Source: MFD09286-c1 sp963701015 (GTDB lineage: Bacteria > Bacteroidota > Bacteroidia > Bacteroidales > DTGW01). From it: a stretch of 64,000 bases of DNA. The position numbers and the translations under genes were made by a program. Shown one piece after another: positions 17,792 to 27,501 of the stretch. How positions within the stretch are numbered: position 1 is the first letter of the stretch; every line of letters starts with the position of its first letter. Where the stretch lies: assembly GCA_963701015.1 (NCBI GenBank), contig OY969556.1, forward strand, positions 372,001-436,000, read 5' to 3'. The notes beneath the pieces are model-generated. The model was not told the origin of the DNA and ran no database searches. It saw nothing but the letters and a program-made list of their open reading frames with translations.

Positions 17792-18850
17792 ATGAAAACA
17801 AAAATGAAAATTAACTTAGGATTGGCAATAATGGTAGCCGTTGGCTCATTTTTTACCGGTCAGCAAATTTCAGCACAGGGAAGTGCCAAAGAACTAATAG
17901 GTGCTGGTGCAACTTTCCCATTTCCTTTATATTCGAAAATGTTTGACGAATATCATAAAGAAAAGGGTGTCCAGGTTAATTACCAATCAATTGGTTCAGG
18001 TGGTGGTATCAAACAGTTGCAAAACAAAACTGTTGATTTCGGGGCTTCAGATGCACCTTTGAGCGATGACGAAATAAAAAGTATGCCTTCTCCTGTAATA
18101 CACGTTCCTACTTGTCTTGGCGCTGTTATGATTACTTATAATTTACCAGGCAATCCAACTTTAAAATTAACACCTGATGTTATTGCCGATATTTTTCTTG
18201 GTAAAATTACCAAATGGAATGACAAACGATTGACGGAATTAAATCCATCTGCAAAATTAACCGATCAGGCAATTTCTGTTGTTCATCGTTCGGATGGAAG
18301 CGGCACAACTTATGTTTTTTCAGATTATTTAAGTAAAGTTAGTGCTTCATGGAATGAAAAACCTGGCAAAGGTAAAGCTCTTGACTGGCCGGTTGGTATT
18401 GGTGCAAAAGGTAACGAAGGTGTTGGCGGAATGATTAAACAAATTCCCGGAAGTATTGGTTATGTAGAATTAGCATATATAATTCAAAACAAATTAGCTT
18501 CTGCTGAAATTAAAAATAAATCGGGAAATTTTGTTCAGGCATCATTAAAAACTATCAGTTTATCTGCAGCAGTTACACTACCTGAAGATTTAAGGGTTTC
18601 CTTAACCAATACTGAAGCTAAAGATGGTTACCCTATTACCAGTTTTACTTATATTTTGTTATATGAAAACCAGGCTTATGGTGACAGAACAATGGAAAAA
18701 GCAAAAGGTACAGTTGAACTTATTGATTGGATGATTTCGAAAGGACAACAATATGCTGAACCTTTATTGTATGCCCCACTTCCAAAAGAAGCTGCTGATG
18801 CTGCTAAAAAACGTTTAGATTTAGTTAAGTTTAATGGTAAAGCACTTTAA
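17792..18850 (+). CDS. pstS: Phosphate ABC transporter substrate-binding protein PstS
   Basis: A 352-residue periplasmic phosphate-binding protein. The signal peptide ends near QISAQG. The mature part begins with the PstS signature LIGAGATFPFPLYSKMF, continues with VNYQSIGSGGGIKQ and VDFGASDAPLS, and has VVHRSDGSGTTYVFSDYL; these loops provide the backbone amides, Ser, Asp and Arg that hold dehydrated phosphate. It passes phosphate to PstCA. A hairpin directly downstream and a separate possible promoter before pstC would allow PstS to be made in excess over the permease, as is common. Confidence 0.96.
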   Translation: MKTKMKINLGLAIMVAVGSFFTGQQISAQGSAKELIGAGATFPFPLYSKMFDEYHKEKGVQVNYQSIGSGGGIKQLQNKTVDFGASDAPLSDDEIKSMPSPVIHVPTCLGAVMITYNLPGNPTLKLTPDVIADIFLGKITKWNDKRLTELNPSAKLTDQAISVVHRSDGSGTTYVFSDYLSKVSASWNEKPGKGKALDWPVGIGAKGNEGVGGMIKQIPGSIGYVELAYIIQNKLASAEIKNKSGNFVQASLKTISLSAAVTLPEDLRVSLTNTEAKDGYPITSFTYILLYENQAYGDRTMEKAKGTVELIDWMISKGQQYAEPLLYAPLPKEAADAAKKRLDLVKFNGKAL

Positions 18851-18865
18851 TAAATCCTTTTAAAC

Positions 18866-18912
18866 AAAAGCGTACTGTTTTCATAATTTTGAAGACAGGC
18901 GCTTTTTTTATA
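18866..18912 (+). terminator. Terminator or attenuator between pstS and pstC
   Basis: AAAAGCG (18866-18872) pairs with CGCTTTT after a stem interrupted by small bulges (CTGT with ACAG), followed by a run of T. Confidence 0.8.
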
Positions 18913-18933
18913 TCAAAGCATACTTACTATGCT

Positions 18934-18941
18934 TAAATTTG
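18934..18941 (+). promoter_or_regulatory. Possible promoter and dyad before pstC
   Basis: TAAATTTG fits TAnnTTTG, 43 bases before the pstC start. It abuts a perfect 7-bp dyad (AAGCATA 18916-18922, TATGCTT 18928-18934) that could be an operator or hairpin. No -33 TTG is seen. Confidence 0.35.
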
Positions 18942-18984
18942 TCTCAAAAAATTATAATGAATTATTAATTTCAGACTTACTATA

Positions 18985-19890
18985 ATGTCTAATTATTCTA
19001 CAAAAGAAAAGGTTGCAATTGGGTTAACGATTCGTGAAACTATTTTTAAGAAAACTTTATTGCTTTCAGGTATTATAATTATAGTGCTGTTGTTGAGCAT
19101 GTTTTTTACCTTATTAATTTCATCTCTTCCTTCAATTAAAGCACTTGGAATAAAATTTATTTATGGTAAAACCTGGGATCCGGTAACGAATGAATTTGGC
19201 GCTTTGCCATTTTTAATCGGAACATTACTTACTTCAGGATTGGCGTTAATTATTTCAACACCTTTTGCTTTAGGGATTGGCTTTTTTCTGGGCGAATTTT
19301 ATCCAAAAGGATGGTTTAGCGCTATAATTAAGAATGCAGTGGAATTACTTGCCGGTATTCCTTCGGTTATTTTTGGCTTTTGGGGCATTTTTACAATTGT
19401 TCCATTTGTGCGGAGTATTGAATTGAAACTTGGAGTTCCACCCTATGGTGTTGGAATTTTAACAGCCTCGTTGATATTATCAATTATGATTATTCCTTTT
19501 TCAGCATCGCTTATAAGGTTGGTTATTAGCATGGTTCCCGACAGTTTAAAGGAAGCGGCCTATTCTCTTGGAGCTACAAGATATGAAGTTATTCGTTATG
19601 TTATTTTCCCATATATAAAATCAGGATTTTCTGCAGGAATTTTGCTTGCATTAGGTAGGGCATTGGGCGAAACTATGGCCGTAACAATGCTTATAGGCAA
19701 CACACAAACTATACCTACAAGTTTATTCGAAACAGGTAATACTATGGCGAGCGTTATTGCTAACCAGTTTACTGAAGCTACCGGTTCGGTTTATTTTTCG
19801 GCACTTATCGAAACAGGCTTGTTATTGTTTGTTGTTACGACAATAATAAATATAATCGGAGTTAGAATAATCAAAAGATTTGAATCGTAA
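18985..19890 (+). CDS. pstC: Phosphate ABC transporter permease PstC
   Basis: A 301-residue inner-membrane permease with six predicted membrane helices. The EAA loop that docks on PstB is DSLKEAAYSLGATRYEVIRYVIFP, and GRALGETMAVTMLIGN is the conserved PstC segment after it. It forms the translocation channel with PstA. Its stop codon overlaps the pstA start by one base (TAATG), so the two subunits are translationally coupled, fitting their equal stoichiometry. Confidence 0.95.
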   Translation: MSNYSTKEKVAIGLTIRETIFKKTLLLSGIIIIVLLLSMFFTLLISSLPSIKALGIKFIYGKTWDPVTNEFGALPFLIGTLLTSGLALIISTPFALGIGFFLGEFYPKGWFSAIIKNAVELLAGIPSVIFGFWGIFTIVPFVRSIELKLGVPPYGVGILTASLILSIMIIPFSASLIRLVISMVPDSLKEAAYSLGATRYEVIRYVIFPYIKSGFSAGILLALGRALGETMAVTMLIGNTQTIPTSLFETGNTMASVIANQFTEATGSVYFSALIETGLLLFVVTTIINIIGVRIIKRFES

Positions 19891-20735
19891 TGAGAGAGAA
19901 TTTAAAATTTCGTGAAGCAAGAAATGGTGGTTTTAAAATCCTGGTAATTATTCTTACCCTTATTTCAATTGTACCATTAGTTGCAGTATTGATTTATATA
20001 GTTAAACAAGGAGCTTCGGTTATTAATTGGAGTTTTTTCACAAGTCTTCCTAAACCTGTTGGTGAAACAGGTGGAGGTATCGCAAATGCTTTGGTTGGAA
20101 GTATAATAATTATAGTTGTGGCTACTATTATTGCAGTTCCATTTGGAGTGACTACCGGAATGTATTTTAGTGAAAATGCCAAATCACCGGTATATAAATT
20201 TGCACATTTGTGTGTTGATGTTCTCCAGGGAATTCCTTCTATAGTCATTGGCATTATTATATATCTGTGGCTTGTAAAACCATTTGGGCAATTCTCTGCT
20301 CTTTCCGGAAGTTTTGCTTTGGCTTTTATGATGTTACCTTCAATAATAAAATCAACGGAAGAAACATTGAAATTAGTTCCTCCATCACTGAAAGAAGCGG
20401 CTCTTTCATTAGGAGTTCCTTATTATAAAACAATGTTGAGGGTTATTATGCCGGCAGGTGTAAGTGGAATATTAAACGGTGTAATGTTAGGAATTGCAAG
20501 GGTTGCAGGAGAAACTGCCCCATTGCTTTTTACTGCTTTCGGTAACCCATACATGAGTTTTAGTATTTTTAAGCCTATTGCAAGTATGCCGCTTATAATA
20601 TTTAATTATGCCATTAGTCCTTACGACGACTGGCACAGGCTTGCATGGGGAGCTTCGTTTATTTTGGTTATGATAGTTCTAATTTTAAATATATTGACAA
20701 AATTGGCTGAGAAAAGATGGAAAGTACAATTCTAA
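19890..20735 (+). CDS. pstA: Phosphate ABC transporter permease PstA
   Basis: A 281-residue second permease subunit, six membrane helices. The EAA loop is PSLKEAALSLGVPYYKTMLRVIMPAG, followed by GIARVAGETAPLLFTAFGN, the PstA-specific stretch. The start overlaps the pstC stop, and its last 19 bases overlap the start of pstB, which indicates one operon with tight coupling. Confidence 0.95.
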   Translation: MRENLKFREARNGGFKILVIILTLISIVPLVAVLIYIVKQGASVINWSFFTSLPKPVGETGGGIANALVGSIIIIVVATIIAVPFGVTTGMYFSENAKSPVYKFAHLCVDVLQGIPSIVIGIIIYLWLVKPFGQFSALSGSFALAFMMLPSIIKSTEETLKLVPPSLKEAALSLGVPYYKTMLRVIMPAGVSGILNGVMLGIARVAGETAPLLFTAFGNPYMSFSIFKPIASMPLIIFNYAISPYDDWHRLAWGASFILVMIVLILNILTKLAEKRWKVQF

Positions 20736-21475
20736 GAACTGAGCAATTAAATGCATATTTTGGCACATCACGAGTGTTGAAAGATATTAATGTAGAAATT
20801 TTAAAGAATCATATTACAGCAGTTATGGGTCCTTCGGGTTGTGGCAAATCAACTTTTATTCGTTGCATTAACCGTTTGCACGAACAAATTGAAAATGCTA
20901 CCACTACTGGTAAAATATTTCTGGATGATGACAATATTTTTGAAATCAATCCAACTTCGCTCAGAAGGCGTGTTGGAATGGTGTTTCAACGTCCAAACCC
21001 TTTTAATTCCATGAGTATTTACCAAAATGTAATTTCAGGATACACTTTAAATGGTTATAAGTTAACTAAAGCCGAAAAGGATGAAAAGGTTGAAGAATCA
21101 TTACATCAAGCAGCGCTTTGGGATGAAGTGAAAGATAATTTGCATAAAAAAGGAACATTTTTATCGGGCGGTCAACAGCAACGCCTTTGCATTGCCCGTT
21201 CACTTGCCATGAAACCTGAAATTTTATTACTCGACGAACCAACTTCGGCATTGGACCCAATTTCAACTTCTAAAATTGAAGATCTTTTGTTAAGTTTGAA
21301 AAGCAGTTATACAATTATAATAGTTACGCATAATATGCAACAAGCCGGTAGAATAAGTGATTATACGGCATTTTTTTATTTGGGCGAACTTACTGAATGG
21401 GACGAAACCAAAGTTATATTCACTAATCCCAAAAAGGTACAAACCCAAAATTATATAACCGGAAGATTTGGCTGA
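20717..21475 (+). CDS. pstB: Phosphate ABC transporter ATPase PstB
   Basis: A 252-residue ABC ATPase that powers phosphate import. Walker A is GPSGCGKST at about 33-41, the Q-loop region is GMVFQRPNPF, typical of PstB, the signature is LSGGQQQR, Walker B is ILLLDEPTSAL, and the H-loop is VTHNMQQ. The length is standard for the family. The start inside the end of pstA is favoured because the protein begins with the normal N-terminal strand of PstB. Confidence 0.96.
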   Translation: MESTILRTEQLNAYFGTSRVLKDINVEILKNHITAVMGPSGCGKSTFIRCINRLHEQIENATTTGKIFLDDDNIFEINPTSLRRRVGMVFQRPNPFNSMSIYQNVISGYTLNGYKLTKAEKDEKVEESLHQAALWDEVKDNLHKKGTFLSGGQQQRLCIARSLAMKPEILLLDEPTSALDPISTSKIEDLLLSLKSSYTIIIVTHNMQQAGRISDYTAFFYLGELTEWDETKVIFTNPKKVQTQNYITGRFG

Positions 21476-21610
21476 AAACTTCAATCCGTTTCACAAGGTA
21501 AGACTTAAGAAGTTTAAGCAAATTATGTTGTGCAAGTAATAGAAATATTAAATATTCATTAATCACCTGCATATTTAGAATGGGTGGTGGTGAGAATAAA
21601 AACAAAAACA

Positions 21611-22303
21611 ATGGAACGAATAGAATCGGAACTAAAAGAATTAAAAGGCACCCTGCTTGAAGAATGGAACCTGGTAATTTCACAATTACGCAAATCGTAC
21701 GAAGCAATGGAAAAGCATGACAAGGATTTGGCAAAAGAAATTATTGCCAATGAAAAACTGGTTGATGCTTATGAGCTTAAAATTGATATGGATTGCGAAA
21801 ACATACTTGCTTTATTTAATCCATTGGCAACCGATTTAAGGTTTGTTTTGGCAGTTCTGAAAATTAATTATAACCTTGAACGTATTGGTGACTATTGCAA
21901 TGCTTTTGCTAAAGTGGTTTGGGATTCTGACAAAAATTATAATGAAGAACACTTTAAAAAAGCGGGTATTTTTGAAATGTTTGAAATTGCTATTGGAATG
22001 CAATTGTTAGCACTTGAATCGTTCGAAAACGAGAATACCCAAATTCCACGTAAAGTATTCAAAAATGATGACGATTTGGACAAGATTAATAAAAATGCAA
22101 ATGATATTATTGCCAAACTCATTCGAAAAAATCCTACTGAAATCCACAATTGTTTAAACCTGCTTACAACTATTCGCAGATTAGAACGTGTAGGCGACCA
22201 AACAAAAAGCATAGCCGAGGAAATAATTTTTTATCTCGAAGCTAAAGTGCTTAAACATAAAAAGAAAAAAGAAAAACTTGAAAAAGGGTTCACTAAAGAA
22301 TAA
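21611..22303 (+). CDS. phoU: Phosphate signalling protein PhoU
   Basis: About 230 residues, two PhoU domains of three helices each. Metal-binding motifs typical of PhoU are visible as ATDLRFVLAVLKINYNLERIGDYC in the first half and RRLERVGDQTKSIAEEI in the second. PhoU mediates between PstSCAB and the sensor kinase to shut the regulon off when phosphate is plentiful. I use the ATG at 21611 rather than an upstream GTG, because the family starts just before the first helix. It is followed by the two-component pair. Confidence 0.94.
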   Translation: MERIESELKELKGTLLEEWNLVISQLRKSYEAMEKHDKDLAKEIIANEKLVDAYELKIDMDCENILALFNPLATDLRFVLAVLKINYNLERIGDYCNAFAKVVWDSDKNYNEEHFKKAGIFEMFEIAIGMQLLALESFENENTQIPRKVFKNDDDLDKINKNANDIIAKLIRKNPTEIHNCLNLLTTIRRLERVGDQTKSIAEEIIFYLEAKVLKHKKKKEKLEKGFTKE

Positions 22304-22304
22304 T

Positions 22305-22312
22305 TATATTTG
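22305..22312 (+). promoter_or_regulatory. -7 element before the PhoB-type gene
   Basis: TATATTTG fits TAnnTTTG and overlaps the end of phoU by a few bases downstream. It could give the regulator pair a basal promoter separate from the pst operon; the nearest TTG is 24 bases away, longer than usual. Confidence 0.4.
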
Positions 22313-22346
22313 TACTTATTGATTGATTTAATGTAAATTATACTCC

Positions 22347-23036
22347 ATGGAACCCAATGAATTTAAAATATTAATAGTTGATGACGAAGATGATATTCTG
22401 GAATTTGTCAGCTATAACTTACGCCGCGAAGGTTACCAGGTGTTAATTGCAAATAACGGTCGTGACGCAGTAAAAACGGCAACTACACTGTTGCCACATT
22501 TAATTATTTTAGATGTAATGATGCCCGAAATGGATGGTATTGAAACTTGCCGTGAAATAAGGCAAATACCTGCATTGCAAAAGACAATGATTACATTTTT
22601 TACAGCCCGCAACGAAGATTATTCGCAAATTGCAGGGTTTGAAGCCGGTGCTGATGATTATATTACAAAACCTATAAAACCTCGATTACTGGTTAGTAAA
22701 GTTACTGCTCTTTTGCGCAGAATTTCTGCAATTTCAGAAGGTAATACTTCAAATGTAGTTGGCGATTTGATTATAGATACTGAAAAGTACCAAATTACAA
22801 AATCAGGTATTGAACATTCTTTGCCTCGTAAGGAGTTCGAGTTGCTTTCATTGTTGGCATCGAAACCCAATAAAGTATTTACCCGCGATGAAATATATTC
22901 AAAAGTTTGGACAAATGACGTTATAGTTGGTGACCGGACTATTGATGTCCACATTCGCAAACTACGTGAAAAACTAGGCATTGATAATATAAAAACAATA
23001 AAAGGGGTTGGCTATAAATACGAATTTAAGGAATAG
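22347..23036 (+). CDS. phoB: PhoB-type response regulator (OmpR family)
   Basis: A 229-residue regulator. The receiver domain has the acidic pocket VDDED near residues 11-15, the phospho-acceptor D56 in ILDVMMP, and K in ADDYITKPI. The C-terminal winged helix is of OmpR/PhoB type (PRKEFELLSLLASKPNKVFTRDEIY, GDRTIDVHIRKLREKLG, IKGVGYKYEF). Its place directly after pstSCAB-phoU and before a matching kinase makes PhoB the natural assignment; the 11-bp repeats upstream of the porin and of pstS are its likely sites. The name is given by context rather than by unique residues. Confidence 0.88.
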   Translation: MEPNEFKILIVDDEDDILEFVSYNLRREGYQVLIANNGRDAVKTATTLLPHLIILDVMMPEMDGIETCREIRQIPALQKTMITFFTARNEDYSQIAGFEAGADDYITKPIKPRLLVSKVTALLRRISAISEGNTSNVVGDLIIDTEKYQITKSGIEHSLPRKEFELLSLLASKPNKVFTRDEIYSKVWTNDVIVGDRTIDVHIRKLREKLGIDNIKTIKGVGYKYEFKE

Positions 23037-23069
23037 TATAAGAAATTTCCTGATTACTTTTGCATTAGC

Positions 23070-24128
23070 ATGAAACCTCATAATCCATATCGGTTACTTA
23101 TTTTAGGCTCGCTCGTTATTGCAACTGGTAGTTCATTTATTTTGCTGATATTCCGATTTTTTGTCAGTTATCATATTCATTGGATATATATACTATTGAC
23201 ATTTATCAGTTCATATTTATTCTCCTATTACGCATTTTCATTCATCCTTCAGCGTTATATATACGATAAAATAAAGTTAATTTATAAGACTATTCATACG
23301 CTCAAAGTTCCTGAAGGTACAAAAGATAAAAAAGTTGATTTGCGAAAGGAAATTTTGCAACAGGTAAATGAAGATGTTGTTAGCTGGGCCGAAGATCATA
23401 AACGCGAATTAGACGATTTAAAAAAGTTGGAAGTTTATCGACGGGAGTTTTTGGGAAATGTTTCCCACGAGCTTAAAACTCCAATCTTTAATATCCAGGG
23501 ATATATTTTAACATTATTGGATGGCGCCTTAAATGATCCGGAAGTTAACAAGGATTATCTTGAAAAATCGGAAAAAAATATCGACAGGATGATTAATATA
23601 GTGCAGGATTTAGAAATTATTTCCCAGCTCGAATCGGGCGAAATAAAACTAAATTTTGTACCATTTGAAATAACTGCATTGGTTCGCGAAATATTTGAAA
23701 TGCTTGAAATTAAAGCACAAAAAAGAAATATTGCCTTAAAGTTTCACGATACAATTAGTGATGAAACACGCATTTATGTTGAGGCTGATAAGGATAAAAT
23801 CAGGCAGGTGTTAATTAATTTAATTGAAAATTCAATTAAATATGGAAATGAAAATGGCCGAACAAAGGTCAGCTTTTATGATATGGACGAAAATGTACTG
23901 GTTGAAGTTTCGGATAATGGAATAGGGATTGATGCCCGTCATTTGCCACGTTTATTCGAACGCTTTTACAGGGTAGATAAAAGTCGTTCACGTAATCAGG
24001 GTGGTTCGGGATTAGGCCTTGCTATTGTTAAACATATTATTGAATCGCACAAACAAACGGTGAATGTTCGCAGTGCCCCAAATGTTGGTTCAACTTTCTC
24101 ATTTACATTAAAAAAATCGATTAAATAA
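23070..24128 (+). CDS. phoR: PhoR-type sensor histidine kinase
   Basis: A 352-residue inner-membrane kinase. Two membrane helices at about 8-32 and 38-60 enclose only a very short periplasmic loop, so it does not sense phosphate outside directly, in keeping with PhoR proteins that read the Pst-PhoU state. A linker, the HisKA helix with H133 in FLGNVSHELKTP, and an HATPase domain with N-box (INLIENSIKYG), G1 (DNGIGI) and G2 (GGSGLGLAIV) follow. There is no clear PAS domain, unlike in E. coli PhoR. A TACTTTTG element at 23055-23062 lies only 8 bases before the ATG, so a near-leaderless extra transcript is possible. Confidence 0.88.
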   Translation: MKPHNPYRLLILGSLVIATGSSFILLIFRFFVSYHIHWIYILLTFISSYLFSYYAFSFILQRYIYDKIKLIYKTIHTLKVPEGTKDKKVDLRKEILQQVNEDVVSWAEDHKRELDDLKKLEVYRREFLGNVSHELKTPIFNIQGYILTLLDGALNDPEVNKDYLEKSEKNIDRMINIVQDLEIISQLESGEIKLNFVPFEITALVREIFEMLEIKAQKRNIALKFHDTISDETRIYVEADKDKIRQVLINLIENSIKYGNENGRTKVSFYDMDENVLVEVSDNGIGIDARHLPRLFERFYRVDKSRSRNQGGSGLGLAIVKHIIESHKQTVNVRSAPNVGSTFSFTLKKSIK

Positions 24129-24187
24129 AATTCATTTTTTTATAATTCCATTCATTGTTAACTTTGCTGTTTATTAATTTTTTAGTC

Positions 24188-24598
24188 ATGTACACCTTGG
24201 TTGTTACTCCGCGCTTTAGCGATATCGACGGACTTGGGCATGTTAATAATACAGTAATCCCCAATTGGTTCGAACAAGCGCGGAACCAGATTTATCGCTA
24301 CTTTAATCCCGAATTTAGTTTTAAAACCTGGAACCTTATTTTGGCAAGGTTCGAAATTGATTTTGTAGCACAGCTTTTTTACGATAATGATGCTGAAATA
24401 CGAACCTGGATTTCAAAAATTGGCCGTTCATCTTTCGAAGTTTACCAGGAAGCCTGGCAAAACAACCGTTTATGTGCAAAAGGAAAGACTGTTCTTGTCC
24501 ATTTCGATTTTAAAACTCAAAAATCAGCCAAAATACCTGACCAATTAAGAAAACAACTTGAAGAGCATACGATTGTTGCAGAATCTAGAATCAATTAA
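24188..24598 (+). CDS. Hotdog-fold acyl-CoA thioesterase
   Basis: A 136-residue 4HBT-type thioesterase (YbgC/FadM-like). The motif RFSDIDGLGHVNNTVIPNWFEQAR holds the catalytic Asp and the GHVNN turn of the family; the central helix and five-stranded sheet are evident in the rest. It would hydrolyse a small or medium acyl-CoA in the cytoplasm; the chain length is unknown. I choose the ATG at 24188: the frame's earlier ATG at 24155 lies before a TAACTTTG promoter element at 24159-24166 and would add a hydrophobic extension foreign to the family. Confidence 0.88.
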   Translation: MYTLVVTPRFSDIDGLGHVNNTVIPNWFEQARNQIYRYFNPEFSFKTWNLILARFEIDFVAQLFYDNDAEIRTWISKIGRSSFEVYQEAWQNNRLCAKGKTVLVHFDFKTQKSAKIPDQLRKQLEEHTIVAESRIN

Positions 24599-24722
24599 AG
24601 GTTTTGTTTACAAGGATTGAGTTATTGTTTAAAAAAAATCAGCCATTGAATTTTTGCAATTGTAATAAATTATAACTTTGCAGCGTTTTTAAAACTATTA
24701 ATAACCAACCTTTGCAAGTATT

Positions 24723-25616
24723 ATGGAAAATTCGGAAATAACGCAGGCTTCAACACCAAATCGTAAACCTACAATTGTTCTTATTATTTTAGTGGTTATT
24801 CTGGCAGGTGCCTTAGGCTTGCTTTATATGCAATATTCGAAAATGAAAGCTGACAATGCAGTTGCCCAGGAAGCGTTGGAAGATCAGAAACAATCTTTAA
24901 CCAATGAGTTAAAGGATATGATGGGTGAGTACGAAGGATTAAAAACCGATAATGACAGTTTAAACAAACAAATTGATAAACAGGAAGACCGTATAAAAAG
25001 TTTATTGGCAATTAATGCAAGCAACATTGAAAAAATACGAAAATACAAAGAAGAGCTGGTTACCTTGCGGACAATCATGCGGAGTTATGTTGTTCAAATA
25101 GATTCACTTAATTCAAAAAATCAAAAATTAGTTTCCGAAAATATTGATGTAAAAACTCGCTTGGATAAGGAACGGAAAAGCAACGAAGATCTTTCGAAAG
25201 AAAAGGAGAATCTAAGTTCAAAGGTTGAAACAGCTTCGGTCTTAAGCGCCAAAAATATTATGGTAACAGCACTGAACAAGCGGGGTAAAGAAACTCCAAG
25301 AGCTTCAAGAACCATGAAATTAAAATCATGTTTTACTATTCGTGAAAACTCATTGATTACTGCCGGTGAAAAGGAAATAATTATGCGTATTACAAGGCCA
25401 GATAATCTTGTTTTGGCAGGTTCAGCGAGTGATGTGTTTGATTTTGAAGGTCAGCAAATTGCATTCTCTTCAAAACGTTCTGTTACATATGATAACAAAG
25501 ACGTTGATATGTGTATATTTTATGAATGTACCGGAGAGATTATCAAAGGCAATTATAAAATTGACTTGTTTAACGATGGCAAAATGATTGGTACCGGAAC
25601 TTTTTTTCTGAAATAA
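24723..25616 (+). CDS. Membrane-anchored coiled-coil protein of unknown function
   Basis: A 297-residue protein: a short cytoplasmic N-terminus, one membrane helix (about 17-37, IVLIILVVILAGALGLLY), about 140 residues of heptad coiled coil rich in Lys, Glu, Ser and Asn, and a compact beta-rich C-terminal domain of about 110 residues beginning at ALNKRGKETPRAS. The C-terminal domain recurs in conserved hypothetical proteins of Bacteroidota. It probably sits in the inner membrane with the coil and the domain in the periplasm. I cannot assign a function. A TAACTTTG -7 element lies at 24673-24680. Confidence 0.75.
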   Translation: MENSEITQASTPNRKPTIVLIILVVILAGALGLLYMQYSKMKADNAVAQEALEDQKQSLTNELKDMMGEYEGLKTDNDSLNKQIDKQEDRIKSLLAINASNIEKIRKYKEELVTLRTIMRSYVVQIDSLNSKNQKLVSENIDVKTRLDKERKSNEDLSKEKENLSSKVETASVLSAKNIMVTALNKRGKETPRASRTMKLKSCFTIRENSLITAGEKEIIMRITRPDNLVLAGSASDVFDFEGQQIAFSSKRSVTYDNKDVDMCIFYECTGEIIKGNYKIDLFNDGKMIGTGTFFLK

Positions 25617-25701
25617 AACTGGTGTAAATAGGAATTTTTAAACAATAAATCATAATTAATATTTATATAAGGAAATCTTAATTCCTATAAAAAGTTATTT
25701 A

Positions 25702-27498
25702 GTGTATCGAAATAAAATATCAATTCAACTTTTAACTTTAATTCCATTCCTGGGCATTTTAATTCTTGTTTTTGGATGCGCTAAACCAGGATATATTTCA
25801 GGTGGTCCAAAAGATTTGGATCCTCCGGTTGTTGTAAATAGTGAACCCCAGCAATACGCGTTAAATTTCAAAGGAAATAAAATACGAATTGATTTTAATG
25901 AATACATTCAATTGAAGGATGTTAACAGGCAATTAAATGTTTCACCTCCAGTGAAAAAAAAGCCACAAGTATGGATTAAAAATAAATCCATTATGGTTCA
26001 GCTACGCGATACATTAAAAGATACTACAACATATACTTTAAATTTTGGAAATAGCATTAGCGATAACAATGAAAACAATCCGTTAACGAATTACGAATTT
26101 GTTTTTTCAACTGGCAATTTTCTAGACACTTTAGGTATTCGAGGCCGAATTTTAGATGCTTTTACCTTAACACCTGACAAAGAATCGGTATTGGCATTGC
26201 TTTATAACGATTTGTCTGATTCAGCTCCAATTAAAACAACACCAATGTTCACAAGCCGCACTGATAAAGACGGTTATTTTTCAATAAGTAATGTTAAGCC
26301 CGGCAAATACAACCTATTTGCGTTAAAAGATAATAACCTTAATTATAAGTATAATGTTTCACTCGAGGAGTTTGGTTTTATTGATTCAGTTGTGGTTTTA
26401 AATCCTGAAGTTGTAAGAAACAAACCAAATGATGGTTATATTTTCCCTCCGGATACGGCAACTACCAGAAAGGATACTGCTCATAAAGTTCATTTGCCTG
26501 ATAGCTTGGAAATCCTAAAAGAACGTAATAGTTTACATATTGATTTATTTACTTTTTTAGAAAAAAATAAGCAACAATATATAAGAAATTATGGCCGAAA
26601 ATACAGGCATCATATTGAATTGGTTTTTAATAACGACATTATAAATGACAGTATTAAACTTCGTTTACAATATTTTCCTAATAAAAATTGGTACATGTTG
26701 GAACCAACCAACCGACCCGATAGTATTTTGGCATGGATTACTGATACGAGTTTGCTTAAAGTCGATACTTTAAAAACTATTGTTAATTATTGGGGAACTA
26801 ATAAGAAAGGTGATACCATTTGGAAATCAGACACTTTAAATTTTAGATATAGTGGAATAGACAAACTTAAAAAAGGTAAGAAGGCCAAACCTCCCAGAAT
26901 GAAAATAAACTGGGACAATGGTCCCACTGCAGATTTAAATGTACCTCTATTATTTGAATTTCAATATCCATTGGATTCTATCGATTATTCAAAAATTACA
27001 TTTATTGAAAAGGTTGATAGTACTACCAAAGATGTTAAGTATGAAGTAAAAGCCGATAGTCTATTTTATCGCGATTTATATATATCAACAAGTTGGGATG
27101 AAGGTGCAAATTATGAAATTAAATTTTTGCCCGGAGCTTTCAAAAATATTTACAATATTGAACACGACACTACAATTTATAAATTTTCTACCCAAAAATT
27201 AGAATTTTATGGTAAATTAATTATTAATTTAGATAGTATAAACTCACCTGTAATATTGCAATTGATAGATAATAATAAAATATTGTACGAAAAATATGCC
27301 AATAAAAGTGGAAAAATTGTTTTTGATTATCTTCAACCTAAAAACTATATTTTGAAATTAATTTACGATACAAATGGCGATCACCAATGGACAACCGGTG
27401 ATTATTTAAATAAACGCCAGCCTGAAAAAGTCGTTTTTTATAAAGATAAAATTAATGTTCGTTCGAATTGGGATATTGATATATCATGGACACCATAA
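25702..27498 (+). CDS. Ig-like-domain outer-membrane lipoprotein
   Basis: A 598-residue lipoprotein starting at GTG; no better ATG exists near the signal sequence. The lipobox Cys is C26 in LVFGCAKPG, followed by the ISGGPKDLDPPVV segment that marks this Bacteroidota family. An SbsA/Big_5-type Ig-like domain covers about 38-130, and a carboxypeptidase-regulatory-like segment (about 145-215, with GRILDAFT and FSISNVKPGKYNLFALKD) follows; the rest is beta-rich. Such proteins are surface or periplasm-facing; the role is unknown. Only 3 bases separate it from the cation exporter gene, so the two are co-transcribed. Confidence 0.82.
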   Translation: MYRNKISIQLLTLIPFLGILILVFGCAKPGYISGGPKDLDPPVVVNSEPQQYALNFKGNKIRIDFNEYIQLKDVNRQLNVSPPVKKKPQVWIKNKSIMVQLRDTLKDTTTYTLNFGNSISDNNENNPLTNYEFVFSTGNFLDTLGIRGRILDAFTLTPDKESVLALLYNDLSDSAPIKTTPMFTSRTDKDGYFSISNVKPGKYNLFALKDNNLNYKYNVSLEEFGFIDSVVVLNPEVVRNKPNDGYIFPPDTATTRKDTAHKVHLPDSLEILKERNSLHIDLFTFLEKNKQQYIRNYGRKYRHHIELVFNNDIINDSIKLRLQYFPNKNWYMLEPTNRPDSILAWITDTSLLKVDTLKTIVNYWGTNKKGDTIWKSDTLNFRYSGIDKLKKGKKAKPPRMKINWDNGPTADLNVPLLFEFQYPLDSIDYSKITFIEKVDSTTKDVKYEVKADSLFYRDLYISTSWDEGANYEIKFLPGAFKNIYNIEHDTTIYKFSTQKLEFYGKLIINLDSINSPVILQLIDNNKILYEKYANKSGKIVFDYLQPKNYILKLIYDTNGDHQWTTGDYLNKRQPEKVVFYKDKINVRSNWDIDISWTP

Positions 27499-27501
27499 GT
27501 T